NCBI GenBank assembly: GCA_037389465.1
Contig: JAZARR010000078.1
Location: 1,302,001 to 1,366,000 of the forward strand
Length of the DNA: 64,000 bases
Source of the DNA: Baylisascaris procyonis
Taxonomy: Eukaryota; Nematoda; Chromadorea; Rhabditida; Ascarididae
Direction of reading: 5' to 3'
Shown here piece by piece: positions 60,401 to 64,000 of this stretch. Under the pieces are notes generated by a model. It was not told the origin of the DNA and did not search any database. It saw only the letters and a list, made by a program, of their open reading frames with translations. Position 1 is the stretch's first letter. The number at the start of each line of letters is the position of its first letter. The translations under genes and the position numbers were made by a program.

Positions 60401-63309
60401 GTGCACTCTTCATTATATTGTCATATTTGTCGGTTGTTTTTTGCGTCCTCTTTCTCCCTCCCCATCCCCTTTCCCTCTTCGGGCAAGCAGAGTGTAGCAT
60501 CGGGGAAACTATAGGCGCCCGCATTGGAAAACACTTGCGTTAAAGAAAATCGAGGCTATAAATCTCTATGAAGACCAACTGCGTTAATAAATTCTGCGTA
60601 TGGACTGAAAAAGTGCTTGAAAAAGACCTCTTCACTCCAATACAAAAGTAAATGAGCGCACATCTGACTTGCGCGAGGGTCACATCATGGAGACCCTTGT
60701 AGACTTGATTGCTTAAATGGCGGAGCTTAAGGATTGGGCTGTAGCTTTTAGCAGGCATTTTAGGACAATAGATCCAAAGTAATGGACAATAGATCCAAAG
60801 TGGTTGAACATTCTGCTAGAGCATTCGAATCATCCATCCATGAAGAGCGTTGCGTTCGTTGCATTCAGCAACTATTAAGGTTATGAAAATTTCGTCGATG
60901 AGCTTGGCGCATACTGAGACAGAAAATAGTGCTGATGACATCAATTATGCTGAATAAAATCAAGCCGCACTCTGATGGTGTTAGCAACAACAGTTCATAA
61001 AAAATTGGGGCACGTAAGGCGTGAAAGCAATATATGACATTGAAACCAAAATTTTCCGTTTCATATTACATGAGCAGCGAAAATTCTCTGATTCGCCCAC
61101 AAAATCGCTTCATATAATCGTTTCAAATAGTGGACCTCCTCAATGACTAGACCAATTTGCAAGGCCCATCTTAAACAATGATGCTGTGGATGTGTTGAAT
61201 TTTCTCTTTAATAACTTCTATATATATTCGATTAAATGAAAAATTTTTTAGGTATGCAATAAGCAGTGGGTGGAGAGATGTGAAAAGGAGTAGGAAGAAA
61301 GGAATAAACAGGACGCTTTATTCATCAACCATCCTAACGTCTTTTTGAAAACTCGATTTGTTATTGCTATTTAAAATGCACTTTTCATGCACTTTCTGAC
61401 ATCATACTGATGTATGCTGCACTGGCAACGTGTTTTAGAATGTTCTGCACCGAAAATGTTTCCGTTTGGAAGAACCCGACGATATATTCTTTGAATATGA
61501 ACAGTATATAGTCTTGGGATCATCATTATTGAACACATGGAGGTAATTTTTGAGATATTATTTAGCTTTCGAGAATTTCGTCACTATTAATGTTAGAATT
61601 AGCGTCTATCATTTTGTCCGATTACCATATAAAATTCATCTGTTATCTTTGTACTCAAACTTATCATTCTTGTACTCAAATTCAAGCTGATCATTTCAAT
61701 TACTAATCGCTAGTTTACCTGTTTGCCAATTATTAAGATACTCTTTGCATTGGAATTAAATACTCTTTGAATTGAAATCAGAATACTCAATGAATGGAAA
61801 TTAAAAGACACATTGAATGGAATATTTAATCTATCAATTTGCAACGCATCAGCAATGAATCAATCAGCAACCACTTTAGCCTGTATTCTTTGGCGATCGC
61901 ATGTATAAACGAAGATCTTCCCCAAACAAATCAATGACCACTGGTGAAGAGATGCTTCAGGAAAATTGCCACCATCTGCGCCTTCTCCTTTTTTCAGAAA
62001 TCAGTGCTGAAAAATGTTTTTTAATCGATCTACGCTTGAAACAAGTTGGAAAATTTGCAGTAAGGCAGGGCGAAATATGCATTTTGAAGAGTAGTTAGGC
62101 ACCTATTTAAAAAAGGACGTTTGCAGGTATTTTGAAATGCAGAAATAGATTAATTCCCGATTTCATTTTATTTCGGTTTCATTTCATTTCAATAGGTTAA
62201 ATTAATTCCCTCAGCGATAGGTTAATCACTTTCAAGGTATATTATCTTTAGTATCTTCTTTTTTGAATACCAACCAGCTTGCCGGAATTTCCGATTTTTG
62301 TGCACTTTTGTAAAGTTATATTTGCGGAGTGCATTATGATGATTAGGATGTGCACATGTATCTGTTTATTTATGTGTTCAACTCGCTGAAAGTTGAAAAT
62401 AGAGATTTGATGGTGTGATACACTCTTTTTGAAGAATTTGATGATTAGAAAGTTTCGTTGATATGATTTGAACCATAGAATACTCTCTACTTTACCTTTC
62501 TTTCAAATTTGCTCATCAATATCAAAAAAAATTACAGGTATTTAGAGGCGCCAAGTAATTTTCATACATTTTACAGTTGCTTATGTCTGCAGTCACATCT
62601 CAAACCGACTGTGTCTCAAAAAAATAAAGAACTGTGCCAGAGGCAATAGCATGAGATGTTTCTCGGCGATCTAGCCGACTTCTTAAATTATCAACAATTA
62701 AGGATGTTGTAGCAGACCTCTAATTTGAAGCAATGAAATATATGTATTTGGGTTAACGTGATGTGAAACTACAAATATCAGTCTTCTGTGACCACAAACG
62801 CGTTAACTTTTAAACCACTGGCGCAGTTCCGAAATTTTAAGCTTTCCGCTAAAAGATCGTCGTTCACGCTGTCATTTTTAATCACTGATCATTTGCGGCT
62901 TCTTCGAGCTAACTGTGGACAGAATAGCGCACCGATATTTTAGCTGATCGAATATTTCGTGCAAATAGCGATAAAGCCATCGTCCTCGTTCCTATCAATC
63001 TTTGCGTTGTAAGAAAAATAACATTTCACAGCTTTTAACACATTTGGTGTCTTGTACAATCTTGATGCGTTTCCAAATGATGATTCAGGCCACCAAGACG
63101 TCTCCGGCCTAATCCGATCCCTTTATCGCAAATGTATTGAAAATACTAATAGAAAATATTTCGGAAACATATCACAGAGTTCTTCAATAGGAAGTGCACG
63201 AAATGTGCCAACATCAGCTGAAAAAAAAATGATAAAATGCAAAAAAAAACTTTATAAAGTAACCACATACGAAAGCGCAACTCCAAACGCAATCATTAAA
63301 AGCTTTTAA
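57446..63309 (+). CDS. Unidentified protein, nine-exon chain, 292 residues
   Basis: Exons 57446-57471, 57554-57652, 58226-58262, 59211-59350, 59675-59813, 61880-61943, 61998-62059, 62577-62610, 63032-63309 (TAA). All eight joins agree in phase and the sum (879) is a multiple of three. Strong sites include TATTTCGTAG at 57553, CTTGTTTTGCAG at 58225, TTTTTTCAG at 61997, GCA/GTAAGG at 62059 and TTTCACAG at 63031. Weaker: donors at 62610 (ACT/GTGTCT) and 59350 (AA/GTTTTG). Visible parts: a Cys-rich N-terminal stretch (CTVFCPDDQCW...CTHA), an acidic helical part (TDEVNREVLELVAEKEF), a hydrophobic/aromatic segment (YFER...LTLFTISYSKWNI), a basic linker (RMYKRRSSPNK), and a Lys-rich C-terminus (KKMIKCKKKLYK). 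Domain not recognised. Further 5' exons are possible. Bases 59732-59764 have GT...AG ends and are a multiple of three, so they may be an unusually short intron. Confidence 0.5.
60763..60803. repeat. Tandem duplication of about 20 bases
   Basis: GGACAATAGATCCAAAGT occurs twice in a row (60763 and 60784), in the large intron of the nine-exon gene. Confidence 0.85.
61736..61832. repeat. Degenerate tandem repeat, unit about 22 bases
   Basis: Successive copies of a unit resembling ATACTCTTTGCATTGGAATT drift in sequence (ATACTCTTTGAATTGAAATC, then ATACTCAATGAATGGAAATT, then a last partial copy). It lies about 50 bases upstream of the exon at 61880. Confidence 0.7.
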
Positions 63310-64000
63310 AAATTCACGAAATTTGCAATCAGATATGCTAACAGCAATTATTTTCAAAGAGGACAACAGCGTTTGGTGTAATTTTTGTGACACAAAAGTC
63401 GTCATTTCCCCCCTCCCCCCTCCCCCTCCCCACCTCTCTGTGCATTACTGCAATGCTGAAATTCAAGAGATACATCTGTGATGCTTACATGATTATTTAA
63501 TATTGCTTTCTAAGATATTATTTTATGCTTAACGCTGAAGGAATCCTCATTTTTGCCGCAATAATAGTTTCATCATGCTCGCAAGCTTTCTCATTCCTAA
63601 TTTTTTCAGCTTTGAAATATGACAATTTTCGATTATTTGCTGCCACCCTTTCTTGCTGCCAGCTTTAATTTGATTGTTATATTGCGAATGAGCAAAAATT
63701 TTGAGGCGAACTACTGTTGCATTCGTTAAGAAAGAATTTTTAATTAAACTAATGCATTGCTAAGCTTAGTTAATGCGCAAATGTTGTGTGCGTTATGAGC
63801 AGCGTTGCTTTACATTATTTGCAGTATGCTTACATATAGAGAAATTGATAGCTGAGGAGTTTTAAAGCGTCATTGTACAGTTTCGCATTTTTCATCGATA
63901 TAACAAAAAAATGTGCATTGAAAACTCGGAAATTCATAATGACTAAATGGTAAAATTCGGAGAAATGAAGAAAAAAAAATCATCTTTTCTTAACAATGCA
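63310..64000. other. 3' flank of the nine-exon gene
   Basis: No exon recognised. Contains a C-rich block (63409-63433: runs of 6-7 C separated by T), the only long C-run cluster on this strand. Confidence 0.4.

Noticed and set aside
1..64000. tRNA, rRNA, spliced-leader RNA genes, CRISPR arrays
   Set aside because: I looked for tRNA B-box consensus, SL1-like exon sequence and regularly spaced repeats by eye and found none; a covariance-model search would be needed to exclude small RNAs.

Overview
The window looks like nuclear DNA of a nematode and not of a prokaryote. It is AT-rich, with short exons (mostly 30-250 bases), acceptors of the TTTCAG/TTTTAG/TTGCAG type and donors such as GTAAGT, GTATGT, GTGAGT and GTTTGT. 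Introns range from about 50 bases to several kb, and one long exon (40665-39988) has a good acceptor just upstream of its ATG, where a 5' intron or a trans-spliced leader could join. No bacterial operon, rRNA, tRNA or CRISPR array was found. The species cannot be named from sequence alone. Gene models below were built by hand: an exon was kept when splice sites, open frame and intron phase agreed with its neighbours. No transcript evidence or homology search was available.

Layout. 1-6722 (+) is the 3' part of a gene for an extracellular protein of repeated MAM-type modules. 8281-7769 (-) is a complete two-exon gene for a 130-residue basic protein. 9.6-13.6 kb holds two copies of a TATA-containing repeat, probably the promoter end of a retroelement; the first carries a perfect 25-bp hairpin. 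24196-12086 (-) holds a long exon series (three entries below) whose phases allow either one gene or two to three genes. 27444-25076 (-) is a five-exon chain for a charged, probably intracellular protein. 29842-29096 (-) is a 75-residue candidate with a cysteine cluster.

40665-30560 (-) is the best-identified gene: nine exons encoding a 554-residue protein kinase of the SBK (SH3-domain-binding kinase) type, with a long Ser-rich N-terminus and an Asn in place of the catalytic HRD aspartate. Plus-strand exon candidates lie inside its introns. 49089-48019 (-) is a long unidentified exon. 51294-52514 (+) is a five-exon gene for 162 residues, facing a single-exon coiled-coil gene of 80 residues (53118-52876, -). 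57446-63309 (+) is a nine-exon chain of 292 residues without a recognised domain.

The rest is intron or intergenic DNA with mononucleotide runs (notably long poly-G tracts on the plus strand), short tandem repeats and one possible decayed mariner-like fragment. The genes do not form an obvious pathway. The items most worth a second look are the HRN kinase, the paired TATA repeats with the hairpin, the poly-G tracts, and several small multi-exon genes whose exons are too short to be seen as long ORFs.
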